A DNA stretch of 64,000 bases from Heterotrichella gracilis (lineage: Eukaryota; Sar; Xanthophyceae; Tribonematales; Xanthonemataceae): NCBI GenBank assembly GCA_032358255.1, contig JAULBX010025164.1:62001-126000 (forward strand), read 5' to 3'. Both the position numbers and the translations under genes were made by a program. Positions 23,296 through 34,228 of the stretch are shown in pieces; the stretch's first letter is position 1, and every line of letters starts with the position of its first letter. The notes under the pieces were generated by a model. It made no database searches. It saw only the letters and a list, made by a program, of their open reading frames with translations, and was not told where the DNA came from.

Positions 23296-24729
23296 ATGGG
23301 ATCTGAGTGTGAGACTTTCGAGTGCTTTGACGAGCACCTTCTTGCTAATCCTCGGTCTATCTCCAAATGCAACGTCAATATCGTCCACTCAGGTCTCTTG
23401 GCACAGGCCCACTCGTACATTCTCGAACAGTCCAGTTTCTTTAGAGAGGTGTGCGATCTGAAACTGGACGCCATAGCCAAGACAGAAAGCAAAAGGCCAA
23501 TTATGACTATTGATCTATATCTAAACACAAAAGGCACAGTCAGCCAAGAAAGTCTGAAAGCAGCTCTGCATTTCTTGTACATAACCCAGTCAGATGAAGA
23601 GATTGTAAAGCTGGTAAGCAATAGTTTGGTGCACATTGTGTGTTTCTGCATGCATGCATGTGCAGCCTTGCTAGTTAGCCTTGCAGGCTGACAAGTCCCT
23701 GCCTGAAGACACTCTAGCACTTCCCTTTTCATGCCAGTGAGTTTGGCCCCAAGCTTCTGTGTCAAATTTTATCCACAAGCCACTCAGTCTTTCCCACCAA
23801 AGAGACAACATTTGCAACGCACCTTGACTAGTCTGAGTTAGTAATATTATAAACACACAGCTTGCAAGTGAGACTATTGAGACCAACCTTGACAACTTTT
23901 CTCAACCACACACACGGCTAAGGTGCAGGCAACTTGCTGTTGCTGTTCCATCACCCAGCAGCCTGCCTGTGTGGGTGGCACCGCTTTGTACCCAAGGCCT
24001 ACCACGATGTATACCTGTTAGTTAAATGTGATTAGGGGAAACAGGGCACTATTGAAGGAATGGGTAGTGCACTTCATCAAGTTTCTCTGCTCAAACTCTT
24101 CTCCCTTACTGACACGGCTCAATGAAAGCCTGTGTGCTTAATTGTTCCCAGAGCATTATGGCATCTAAAGTTGGAGTATTTACAGTGTCCCTTGAACACA
24201 CGCAGATGGAGAGCCAGACGTAGCTGCAGCATACCTCGAGGCAGCTGACTTCTTTGACATCAGACCAATGACCCGTCTCATTCGGTCCGCGCTTGAGGAC
24301 ATGCATGCTGTCCCATCGTTCAAGTCGCCCAAGATCGTGGACTGGCTGCTACTGGCAGACAGGTTTCAGCTCCCTTCCTTGATGACTGAGTGCCTCTTTT
24401 ACAGCTGGCACAAAGGACAGGGGCTCCCACTTGGTGCACATGACAAGCTGCTACAGCTGTCCCGACCGCTACTTGCAATGCTGGTAGCCGACCACATCAG
24501 CAGGGGCAAGACACCGAGGGAGCGCGCAAAGGCTTTTGGCTGTGTGCACAAGACTCGGATGCAGCCCAGGGAGCATGCTGCTCAAGCCTCCAGCGTATGC
24601 GATGACTGCAAGAAGTTGCTGGGTGGGCGGTGCTCCAAATCATTGGTGGACAAGAAGGGCTTCAGCACAGACACCAAAAGGGTTCTCGAGCAGATGTGGT
24701 TGGATGCAAGCACCAGAACAGCATGGTGA
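23296..24729 (+). CDS. BTB/POZ-domain protein, paralogue 2
   Basis: Exon 1 is 23296-23613 (ATG, MGSECETFECFDEHLL), ending in the same Lys-Leu | GTAAGC context as paralogue 1 (KL | GTGAGA). It carries the BTB core (NVNIVHSGLLAQAHSYILEQ; SQESLKAALHFLYITQ). Exon 2 holds AAAYLEAADFFDIRPMTRLI, the signature VDWLLLADRFQLPSLMTEC, MLVADHISRG, then FGCVHK and SSVCDDCKKLL: the same CxH...CxxC pattern. The acceptor is uncertain: the best-looking one (ACGCAG at 24205) is out of phase, while GGAGAG| at 24213 gives an intact 277-residue frame but deletes two residues relative to the paralogue. A missing base near 24206 or a non-standard junction is possible. Confidence 0.75.
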
Positions 24730-26557
24730 CAGAGTTACACTTCCAGTGTTAAGTCAACTACACTATCCAGCCAGGACCATAGGCAGCGAGAGGCGCTATG
24801 CGCATGTGGCAATGTCATTGCAGCGTGAATGCGTGAACTTGCACCCAAGCTAGAGGATGTTTCCGATCTCCTTATCAGTGGATCTGGTAATGCCTCATGA
24901 GTCTGAATGAAATGCCAAGCAATTCAAATGGAAGCAGCGCCAAGTGACAGCAGATGGCAAATGGAGTGCATTCCACTTCAGCGCGCAATGGCATTATGAC
25001 TTGGCGATTGGGGGCTACACTGTCCAATGGTGGTCATTGACAGTCAGGTTAGCCAGAGCAGCAACATAAAAGTATTTACGTTGAACTATCATGCTATCAG
25101 CGCTGAGCCACCAGGCATTTATGGCGCTTGTCCAGATGCAATTGCAGTTTGTGATGCCTGTGCATGATTATTTTGAGTGGCGTAGCATGCCATACGACGC
25201 CAATTACTCCCAGACTGATAGCGCGCAACACCCATTAGGCCCACCAGCAAGTGGCCTTGTGCTACCAAGCATAGGCTGATAGGCAACAACACACATATTT
25301 CACAGGATGTTCTGAATTTACTTGAAAAGTCTGGTGTATACATTTTCATTTTGCGATTTCCCTTGAGCCAGTAGTTCACTGACAATGCATACAGTAGCAT
25401 TGGTATTTGCAAATTTTTCATGCAAGAATTTCTGCAAATGCACAATTTCTAACACATAGACTAGCAGTATATGATGTGCGGGACATTAAGGACAGGGCAC
25501 ATGCGTGTTGCCTTGCCAGACGCCCACATGGTCGTTTGCGTTGCAGTTTTTTTTTTTTACCAACAGTTGTTCTGAAGGGAAACTGTCACAAGTTGATACA
25601 TGGTTTGAATTTGTCACAATGCAATATGTTGTTACTTGTAACAAAGGCATGCCTACACAGGCAAATGCGGTTATATGCACAAATACCTATGCGCCGCGCC
25701 GGGCGCAACTTGCCCCTGCTTATAACGCCCTCAAGGGTGGCAGGGGTTGGCATGCTGATCTTGCACTACATGACCATAGATGCCACCTCAGGACGTCCTG
25801 TGCTTTGATTGATCACTTTCAAGTGATCTTGGCATGCATGATGACACATTGTGATGAATCGGATGTCAAATGCCATTTCCTGACCTGGTCACCAGTGTGA
25901 CCAGGCAAAGCTAGGCTTGTAAGCAAATGCATCGAATTTTAAAACAGGGAACCATTCAGGGGATACTCGTAGGCCAAGAGACGTCACCGCCTCTCTTCTG
26001 CTAGGGTACAGGGCAGCTATTATTTCACAGTGAATGCACATCTGCTGGCAAGCAAGCAGGGCACATGTGTACAGTCAAGGCTCGGGGGGGAACTCGTATC
26101 TACCTAGCAGCTGAGATGCGCCTGCCTACTCGAAATTGGAAAAAGCAACAACAGCAGACCTTTCTTGTCTTCAACGTATGGTGTGCACACATGCGCCTGC
26201 TTATTGTTGACTGTCTTCGCGGGGCAGTGTGAAGTAGTCCGGAGGGATCCCTGATATGGGGCTCGTCCTAGAGTCGCAGTCAGCAGCACCGTGGGCAAGC
26301 TTGCAGCTAGTAGGCGAGAAAACTAGCATGATGGTGACAACCTGCCAGTGCGTTGTTGGACGGCAGAGACCTGTATGTTGTCGACTTGACACAAGAGATA
26401 AGGCATGATAAGGCTATTTGCCAGATTATCTCGTTGGACCAGGTCTGAACTCAGTGGAACTACTGTGATAGAGTCCCTCATGATCTAATGAGTCACTTGC
26501 AGCAAGGGTTCTGGAGCTTATGAGTGTTTGGGAGTGTTGGTACACTGCAGCCTTGAT
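24730..26557. other. 1.8-kb spacer between BTB genes 2 and 3
   Basis: No gene is supported. It holds a T-rich run at about 25549-25558 and scattered AT-rich sequence. The longest frames (for example 25407-25808 and 25505-25900, both plus) overlap each other, have no motif and no ordered codon use, and are read as chance. Confidence 0.45.
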
Positions 26558-29285
26558 ATGAAAGCCACAGGCACTTCAGTGGATCCAGATGTGCAGCTGG
26601 TGGTGGGTGGTGTTGCTTTTCTGGGCCATTCCCACTTGCTAGCCCAGCATTCTGGATTACTAAAAGGTATGCTGCAGCTAGAAAACCTCCTTGATACACA
26701 AACCTCACACACCAGCCATTTTCATGGGTTCATGCAACAGCAGTCAGCCTTGGCAAAGCCTGCACTGCAAAGAGGTGAGCTGAAGGCCAGTGGGTTTTGT
26801 GGATCAGCCTGTGGAGGAACTGTTCTAACTTGGCAGCACCACCTCCAAGTGAGGCCCTGCAAGGCCTCATGTCTCTGCAACTTCCATGATGATGCTGCAA
26901 GCAACTTAGGATTCTTGCAGCAGCAGCAGCTGGCAGCTGACAGCAGTGAGTCTGAGGGCACTCATTGGGACACCACTGGCTGTGGCGCAATCACAGTGTG
27001 TGATCAGCATGGGCTGGCCCTGCCACAGCATGACATGCCTGCCATTGACTTGGGCAAGGGGAGTCAAGGTACTGGACGTGGCTTTGGTGCACAGTGCAGA
27101 GCTCTAATATATCCAGAGCTCGCTGCGCAAGTACCCTAGTAGGTAGTACCACAAAAATCCAATGAAAACCCTAATTAGCAAAACTGGTTTGGTAGGCGGC
27201 TGGACTCGGTCCACGTCTGGGTAGTCTCTGAGATCTGGGATCTTTGGGAACAACTTCTTGTCCCAGTTGACATGGTGCACAGGAATTCGATCCCAAAGTG
27301 CCAGACTTCAAAGACGACCCTGTCATGGACTGGAATCCAGCCAACCAGACTTGGTTGCGACCACAGTCGCGTTGAGGTTTTTTTATTAGAGTAAAAGGTG
27401 CGGTGCTTTTTGTTTAGCATCACAGTAAGTTGGTACTGGCTACACTGGCCGGCCGTAGGCATCAGTTCAGTCCTTGTCCACATCTTGTATACGTCGCAGA
27501 AATGTTCTGAATAAAAGCAGCTTTGCTTCTTCAATTGGGCTCCGTATCCTGTACTGTTAGGGCAGTAAGGCCTCATAATTCTCACTGTCCCATCTTCTTC
27601 TTGCAGGTATTGTGACGGTGGCAATCTTGCAAGCAGTCCTGGAGTACACGTATGGGTCAGAAAGTGAGCAGAAGCGCATGGCACAGGTATGTACTCCAGC
27701 CGCCAAAGTGCCAGACCTCAAGGTAGGCTTGTCTTGAGTTATAACTTATCAATGGCATTGTCACAGCATGCCCCCCACGCTCAACATATCCAATTGTCAA
27801 TCGTGCAGATTGTAACAGTCACCACCAGCTACAGGAGGAGTGTGTTATTTTCTATGATTTGTCTATGCAGTTGTTTTGACGAGCAGTAATTGTGTACTAT
27901 TATAGCCGTTATTGTGCACCACCACGATGCAGGGGCATGCGACAGGTCAGCACAGGGCTATATCCACAACACATTTTTATATTCAAATTGTACAGTTGAT
28001 AATAAAGTATGAGCAACACACCTTTCTCCACGCAGCCATATACTTTATCATGGACCAGCTGTACCAGGACATTTACTATTTTGGTTAATTTTATATCGAT
28101 AAGAAAATTGTTTGTTCTGTAGGTGATGGACTACACAAGTGCTGCAGCACTCCTGCACGCAGCTGACTACTTCATCATATATCAGCTGCACCACGACATC
28201 GCCTCACACCTCAGCTCCCCCACAACCCACACCGCCATTCTGTCCCCAACCACCTGTGCCCACTGGATGCTCCTCGCAGACCGATTCAAACTCCCCGAGC
28301 TCATGCTGGGATGCATCCACTACCTGTATGGCGCCAGGCATGCAATGCCCGTGAACAGCTACCAGTTGCTGGCGCAGCTGCCTCCAATGTTGCTTGCCAT
28401 GCTGCTGGAGGACCTGCTGGTAGAGGGCGTCTCATTGGTCAGCGACGCAGCAGCAGCGTCTGGCGCTTCAGAGAGTCTGTACTCGTCGACTCGGTGCTCC
28501 AGGTATGGCTGCTGGGAGTTGATGTGTGCCAGCCTGCATTCGCTACCTGCTTATGCATGGCCCAGTGCCACACATGCATAAAAGGGGCCCTATTGCCAAG
28601 GTCCTTACATTAAAGAGGATTCTGGTCGACCATGACAGGCCATTGGGTCTGTGTTTGATAGACAGGAGTGCACTGCGTGTGGCCAACGTAAATGCTGCTG
28701 GAAGCTTTCCATCTGTGACATCATGTAACTGTACCCTAAACCCTGGGGCATGCAAGTAACTGTACTGTAAACCCTAAACCCTGACTGTATTGCAGGTGTG
28801 GCAGGCACTACACGTCAGCATGCTGCATGGCATGCCACTCCAGTAGGAGCAGCCGCGCCCTATCCTTTGGGTGTGCTCATAGCCCCAGTGCCACCAGCCC
28901 ATGCAGCAAGAGCGTATTCTCTCAAAATCCCAGTGGGGTCAGCACAGGACAAGCACCGTCCAGTCACATCGCAAAGGGCGTGGAGCATAAGGGTCTGTTG
29001 GCGTCAGAACCGCAGACTACCAGGTACAATGGGAGGATGGATGCAGCCTTTGAGGATTGGGCACGCGCTGCGAGAGGGGCCCAGCCAGCGGCAAAGCACC
29101 AGAATGCATGTGGATCCCACTGCCACGTGGCGCACCCCTCCTGCTGTGAGGCGTGCCTGGAGACGGCGCAACCTGGCACTGGGAGGTTCCTGCTGTTGGT
29201 GGAAAAGGGCAGAAAGGCGGAAATATTGTGGGAGGCGCACAGGGAGACAGCTTTGTCCAACCTGGCAGCGGCATGGAGGGCATGA
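26558..29285 (+). CDS. BTB/POZ-domain protein, paralogue 3 (long form)
   Basis: Four exons in exact phase: 26558-27068, 27607-27686, 28123-28502 and 28796-29285; 486 residues. The BTB start is DVQLVVGGVAFLGHSHLLAQ. An insert of about 100 residues rich in Gln, Cys and His follows before the conserved end of the domain (IDLGKGSQGIVTVAILQAVLEYTYG). The helical middle carries HWMLLADRFKLPELMLGC and LLAMLLEDLLVEG, matching the other two paralogues. The C-terminus has two Cys/His clusters: CSRCGRHYTSACCMACH and CGSHCHVAHPSCCEACLE. The last matches the CxxC end of paralogues 1 and 2, so the motif is probably duplicated here. Between them lies a long Ser-rich linker. Function unknown beyond BTB-type protein interaction. 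Confidence 0.8.
27278..27375 (+). other. Coding-like fragment inside BTB-3 intron 1
   Basis: After a consensus acceptor (GTGCACAG at about 27280) one frame reads EFDPKVPDFKDDPVMDWN, then PANQTWLRPQSR and a stop. Composition and the preceding acceptor look like real coding sequence, but the fragment has no place in the BTB reading frame. A related string AKVPDLK occurs at about 27701-27721. It may be a captured exon fragment or an old insertion. I do not recognise the family. Confidence 0.3.
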
Positions 29286-31201
29286 GCTGTAGGCCCTGCA
29301 TAAATTGCGGGGCTGTGCGCTAGTCGACTTTTGGCAGAGCTCAACTGTCCAGTATACCTTACAAAACTCGCACCAGGACTGTCACCGTGCTAGACAAATT
29401 GTTGTTAGGAATAATCTGGATTGCATTCACAAGTTGTTGGCGCCCAGAGGGGAGACTTTGACTGCAGTCACTGTCGTCAAGTTGGACTCAGTAGCCTACT
29501 ACACAGGAGCCTAGGCTGTCAGCTCTCAGCATTGAAGGCTCACATCTTTCCTCACATCTTCCCTCGAATATTGATTGAATCAATATTGCATCACGCCATC
29601 GAGGTGCCAGTGCAGTTTTTCTTTGGTAGGCATCAGCATGACTAACGATGATCACTGGGTCACGTTGAATCTGATTCAGACAATTGATTAGTCCATTAAA
29701 CAGGCAGTTGCTGTCCCATGACGTTGTTGCCCATCAAGGAGATTGTACATGCGTGCGCAAGTAGCGTTAAGTGAACATTAATGAAGCTTCGCTCAAGGGA
29801 TCATGATCGCAAATTCTGACAACTTGAAATTACTTTGTTGTTGAAGTGCCGATGAGCTAACAGGAATGTGAGTGTTAATCTGTCAACTGACAGATGTGAG
29901 TCGACAGATCCAACACACACCTTTCTGCAGCTCATGAGTCACTTTGGCAACAAGTAATTTCATGTTGCCAGAGATTGCGCTCAAGAGCTGGCAGCAGTGG
30001 CACCAGGTGGGAATTTTGCCGTAACATGGCCGGGCCTGTTTGCTGCCAGCAACGGGACCTGGTGAGCTAGCTTGAACTGACTGAATACTGAGTATACGTT
30101 TCAGCCAAGACTTGGCTGCCACCAGTGGTTATAAATGTAATAGTATTACATACCATGTTGAATTGGACTTTTGAAATGTACAGATAATATATGCATTATA
30201 GTATACTGTATGTAACATGTATTACTAAGCTACATTGAATTGTACAAGAAGGGTATGTCTTCAGGAGGGTATGTATGCAAGAAGGGTTTTCAGACTTTTA
30301 AGCCAAATTGCACGATCCAGGACCTGTCAATATATTCATTTAACTCCATATCAATTCTAGAAGCTTGTCCCTCCCCCAGGGAGTCATGGGGTGTTCCTTC
30401 CCTCTGAAAGACAACCAGCGGTGGGAACACCCCATGACTCCCTGGGGGCCAGGGTCCGAGCGGCGCTCGGCGCTCACCCGTGGTAGAGCCAGCCCCTTTC
30501 AAAAACCCTAATCCATGGATCGGGGTGATGGCAAGATCCATAAACATCAGGGTGTTTACACCTCAGTACAGCATACGTATTTCTACCTATGCCCGAAACA
30601 GCGAGGCATGTCACAGCGTGCCATTTTGTGGCGCCACCACGTCCGACGGTTTGACCAAAGTTGATCAAGCATGGCATGAACCAACGCATTTCATGGCCAC
30701 CCACTGCATCCTCCAAAAAGACGTGCGGACATCTCCGACCACGCTGCCAGGGAACAAAGAAATTGCATTCTATATGCACCCTTGCTGGATATGTTGCTTA
30801 AATCCTAGCCTATTTTGCTCTACAGTCGATCCTCAAAATGTCTCTATGCCCACCCCATTTCCCTCGTCATCACAAGACCAAAGCACGCACCAGCGCATTC
30901 TGCGCCATGCACTGCAGTGTACACACACGAGAGTGTGGATTCCACCGCCCCATGCTGAAAGAAATGATTGCATTATTCAAGCGCCCACTGTAACCCTTGC
31001 AAGCCCTACACCCTAGCCTATGTAGAGGGCCTTGGGGTAATTGGTAGGGTAATGACAAACCCTAACTGAAACCCTAACACTTGCGCACTGTCATTACACC
31101 TACATCCCTCTGCTGCCGGTCCTATCAGGAGGACTTTGATACATCACGATATGTGTGGTATGTTAAAAGTCCTGCTGCTAAAATGTACACCTACAAATCT
31201 C
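29286..31201. other. Convergent intergenic region with a hairpin
   Basis: 1.9 kb between the BTB-3 stop and the end of the EAF gene. It holds the inverted repeat at 30373-30448, a short copy of the EAF 3' end (about 30834-30870) and CCCTAAA-like scraps near 31060-31078. On the minus strand TGTAA lies about 105 bases after the EAF stop (plus-strand TTACA at 31094-31098) and could serve as an algal-type poly(A) signal. No gene is supported. Confidence 0.5.
30373..30448. repeat. Perfect 25-bp inverted repeat with a 26-nt loop
   Basis: Arms at 30373-30397 and 30424-30448 are exact reverse complements (left arm starts CCCCCAGGGAGTCATGGGG, right arm ends CCCCATGACTCCCTGGGGG). An RNA from either strand would fold into a strong hairpin. 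It lies in a gene-free stretch. It could be a small-RNA precursor, the remnant of a palindromic element, or a replication or transcription pause site. Confidence 0.85.
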
Positions 31202-34200
31202 TCAGAATGTCTCTATGCCCACCCCCTCGCTCTCGTCATCACTGCACCTATGCAAGTCCTCATCGTCGCTCTCACTACTGCTGCTGCTGCTGCTACTACT
31301 GCTGCTACTGCTGTTTTGACTCCCTCCATGCCCGCTCCCCTCCGAGCCGTCGTGCAAGCCCGCAAAAAACTCCTTTTCCAAGGGGTTCATGGAGTGCGCG
31401 TTGGGAAGCACGGGCCTCTTTGCTTGGACTGGGGCCGGGGGTGCTGTGGAGGGCTGTGGGGGTGCTGTGGTGGCGTGTGGCTGCGGTTGTGGCTGTGGGT
31501 GCGGCTGTGGTTGTGGCTGTGGTTGTGCGGCTGCATGGGATGTGGCACGAGGCGCCTCCTTGGCTGTGGATGGGGAGGCTGAGGCACCTGCATGGTGAAT
31601 GATGGATTTAATGATCAGCGATAATGATGGACATATGAGCGAAATATGGTGGGTGATGGACGAAACATGATGGGCGATGCAATATATGATTGGTGCTACA
31701 TGTAGATCTGGGAGATGCAAATACATGATGGGTGGTGGATAAAAGTATGGGCAATGGACTAGCAACACCAATGGTGCAATGCAGACCCGATCAAGCGACT
31801 GCATACCCAACCACTGCTCCTGCAATACTGCACACATGTCTAGTCCGTCATGAGTGCGCATCAGTGGTGAAGACAGGGCTGTCATGCCCCACTACCAGCG
31901 TGCGCATGTCCAGTGACGGGCGCCCATGCAATGCACATGTGGCCCATGCAATGCACATGCAAAGCACATGTGCCCACACGCAATGCATATGCCCATTCCA
32001 TGTGCGCATGCCCACAACAAGGCCGACCATCCACCTTCTGTTTCCAATGCAGCGGCAGCAACAGTGAACTCCAGAGTGAAATCCATGCAAATCCTAATTT
32101 TAAACCCCAAACTCTGCCAGCTCACCTTGCCCACGCTCCCCATTGTGCACAGCGCCAGCACCAGCGACCTCCACCTCAGCAGTCCCACGAGCCTCAGGAC
32201 CATCCCTGAACCCATCCCTGGGGTCGTCCAAAACCCGCTCCAACTCCTGCTCAAAATCCGCAAAATCAGCCTCCGCCGCTGGCTGCTGCCCTTTCCTCCC
32301 CTTGCCCGCGCCAGCCCCCTTGGGCTTGGTTCCAGCTTTGGGCCCGGATTTGGGTCCCAACTTTGGCTTAGGCCCCTGGCGCGGCTTGCCATCCACCTCT
32401 ACCCCGCCAGAACCTGGTTTCGCCTGTGCCAGGCCAGTGGTGCTGGCCGCCTTTTTCTGCAGGGGCCTGGATGTGGCTCCCGTGCCAGCCTCATTTGAAG
32501 GCTCTGCCAGTGCCCCCGCCGCGCTCACCGCCTTGCGCACTGGCACGGGGTTTGCGGGTTTATGGGCCGCGGCCTTTGAGGGAGCTACAGGGCCCTCGTG
32601 GGTTTCGGGGGAGGAGGCTGTGGTGGGTGGGCTGGGTGCTGCGTGGCTGTGTTCGGGGGGCGAGGGCGCGAGCGCATGGGCTGCTGGTGCCTTGGTTTTG
32701 CCGTTGGCCTGGCTCTGCATCTTGTGGACGTACCTGTGGCACAAGGGGAGAATGGGAATATTATGCCTTTCCTGTCATAAAATGCACAGGGCATTCAGGG
32801 CTGACTGCTAGTCTGGGTTTACACGTTGAATGTATATTTGTAAGCAAGTAAATATGATTTCCAACCTAGGTGTGGAGACACCTGCAGCATGGCAACTCAG
32901 CTGAAGTCAGCTAGTGCAAGCCGCAGCAACAGGCGGCACCTCAGGCTGTGGGCAGTATGGCAACCCCTAAACCCTAACTGAAGGCCGTGGCCGGTATGGC
33001 AGCGTGGCGGCATTGGTTGTTGGGGATCCCGTACCTCAGGTTGTTCACACTGGCTGCCAGTCGCTCAATGATGAACGTTTCCCCATCAAAAATGGCCACA
33101 GCGTCCATGGTGTCATCCTTGCATGCGTCGTACTTGCCGTTGAACTCTGCGTCTCGGTTGCCGGTGCGGCTGTCGGGCAACAGCAGCTTCACCTAGACGT
33201 GGCAGGTTTACTGTTAGAATTTCAGCAGGTGGTGGATGTAACTCAGCTGTATAAAGCGCACAAGAGCCCAAGCAGTTGGTATTGGCGTCTCTGTTGCCGG
33301 TGCGGCTATCTGGCAACAGCAAGCTTCACCTAGCCACGGCTGATACAGTGTGAGAAGTGCAAAAGATGGTGAATGCGAGCAAGATGCCAAGCTAGGGCAA
33401 CAGCCCAAGATAAACAAGATATTGGTGTCCCGTTGCCGGTGCGGCGGTCTGGCAACAGCAGCTTCACCTAGCAATGGTAGATATAGTGTGAGAAGGGCAG
33501 AGGATGGTGAATGTGATCCAGCTGCCAAAAGAGCACAACAGCCCAAGCAGTTGATATTGGGGCTCCGTTGCCGGTGTAACAGTGTCCGGTCATAGATGCA
33601 CCTTGCCAAGGTAAACCCAGTGTGAGGCGTGCAGCGCAGTGTTGGGAGTGCAGCAGATGGTGAATGCAACCAAGCTGCCATAACGGCACAACAGCCCAAG
33701 CAGTTGATGTTGTAAATACGGGTTGCCAATGCGTCTGGCAATACGGGAGCACAGTCCCACTCAGCAGCACAGATCCAGCGCGAGGAGGGCAGGTGGATGC
33801 AGCCCAGTTGGAGAAGAAGCACAGCAGCTCAAAGTAAGTGAAAGTTGGAAGTTACCTATAGCTGCTATATGGCCCCAAGTGGGCGTGTGTATGGAGGGCA
33901 TGCAGGTAGCCCAATGCATGGGCCCAATGCATGCATAGTAGATTGAGTGCCACACGGTCCAATAACGCTCTTCTATAATATTTTGTTTATTCTCAGTTCC
34001 AGTGCACCACCTGTTACTGCAACCTGGGTCCTGCAGCCCCACCTTTTTGTTCTCGTGGTTGAGGTGCATCTCGCCATCGTTAGAGCTCACCGACGCTGGC
34101 TTGAAGTCGAACCTCATAGTGCTGTAACTGCTCCGTTGCCTTTTCCCTAACAAGGAATCTCCAAGAACCAAAGGGTACTCCACCCCTGCTTCGGGCTCGG

Positions 34201-34228
34201 CCCTCCCAGAGGTTGAGGGATCCCCCAT
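31202..34228 (-). CDS. EAF: ELL-associated factor (EAF), Pol II elongation factor
   Basis: EAF proteins partner ELL in super/little elongation complexes and stimulate Pol II elongation. Minus-strand exons 34228-34043, 33192-33035, 32733-32126 and 31587-31202 join in phase, giving 445 residues. The N-terminal EAF domain is clear: EYPLVLGDSLLGKRQRSSYS, then MRFDFKPASVSSNDGEMHLN, VKLLLPDSRTGNRDAEFNG and MDAVAIFDGETFIIERLAAS. A Pro/Ala/Lys-rich linker follows (KPKLGPKSGPKAGTKPK), with an acidic patch FADFEQELERVLDD, and a Ser/Asp/Glu-rich tail (poly-Ser, then ESDDEDLHRCSDDESEGVG) as in animal EAFs. An in-frame upstream ATG at 34261 (MAGVLLALTLDMG) is an alternative start. It is divergent from the CRM gene. 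Intron 1 contains a tandem array of exon-2 copies. Confidence 0.9.
33160..33830 (-). repeat. Tandem array of EAF exon-2 start copies (~135-bp period)
   Basis: The start of exon 2 with its acceptor (minus strand TAGGTGAAGCTGCTGTTGCC, then AGACCGC/CACCGGCAACGG) is repeated about every 135-150 bases upstream through intron 1: junctions near 33192, 33329, 33467 and 33600, with a last degenerate trace near 33725-33740. Between them sits a conserved stretch containing GCTTGGGCTGTTG and a TGCTGAAATTC/CCATC-like block. Each copy keeps CTAG|GTGAAGC or CCAAG|GTGCATC. Only the 33192 copy continues into the conserved EAF sequence. Confidence 0.85.

Noticed and set aside
23025-23765. 246-codon minus-strand open frame
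   Set aside because: It overlaps BTB-2 exon 1 on the opposite strand, which has a paralogue-supported frame. Antisense shadow.
30480-31016. 178-codon plus-strand open frame
   Set aside because: No motif. It runs through the hairpin flank and a copy of the EAF 3' end, so its openness is not evidence of a gene.
32143-32811. 222-codon plus-strand open frame
   Set aside because: Antisense to the Pro/Ala/Lys-rich EAF exon, whose low-complexity GC-rich sequence keeps several frames open.
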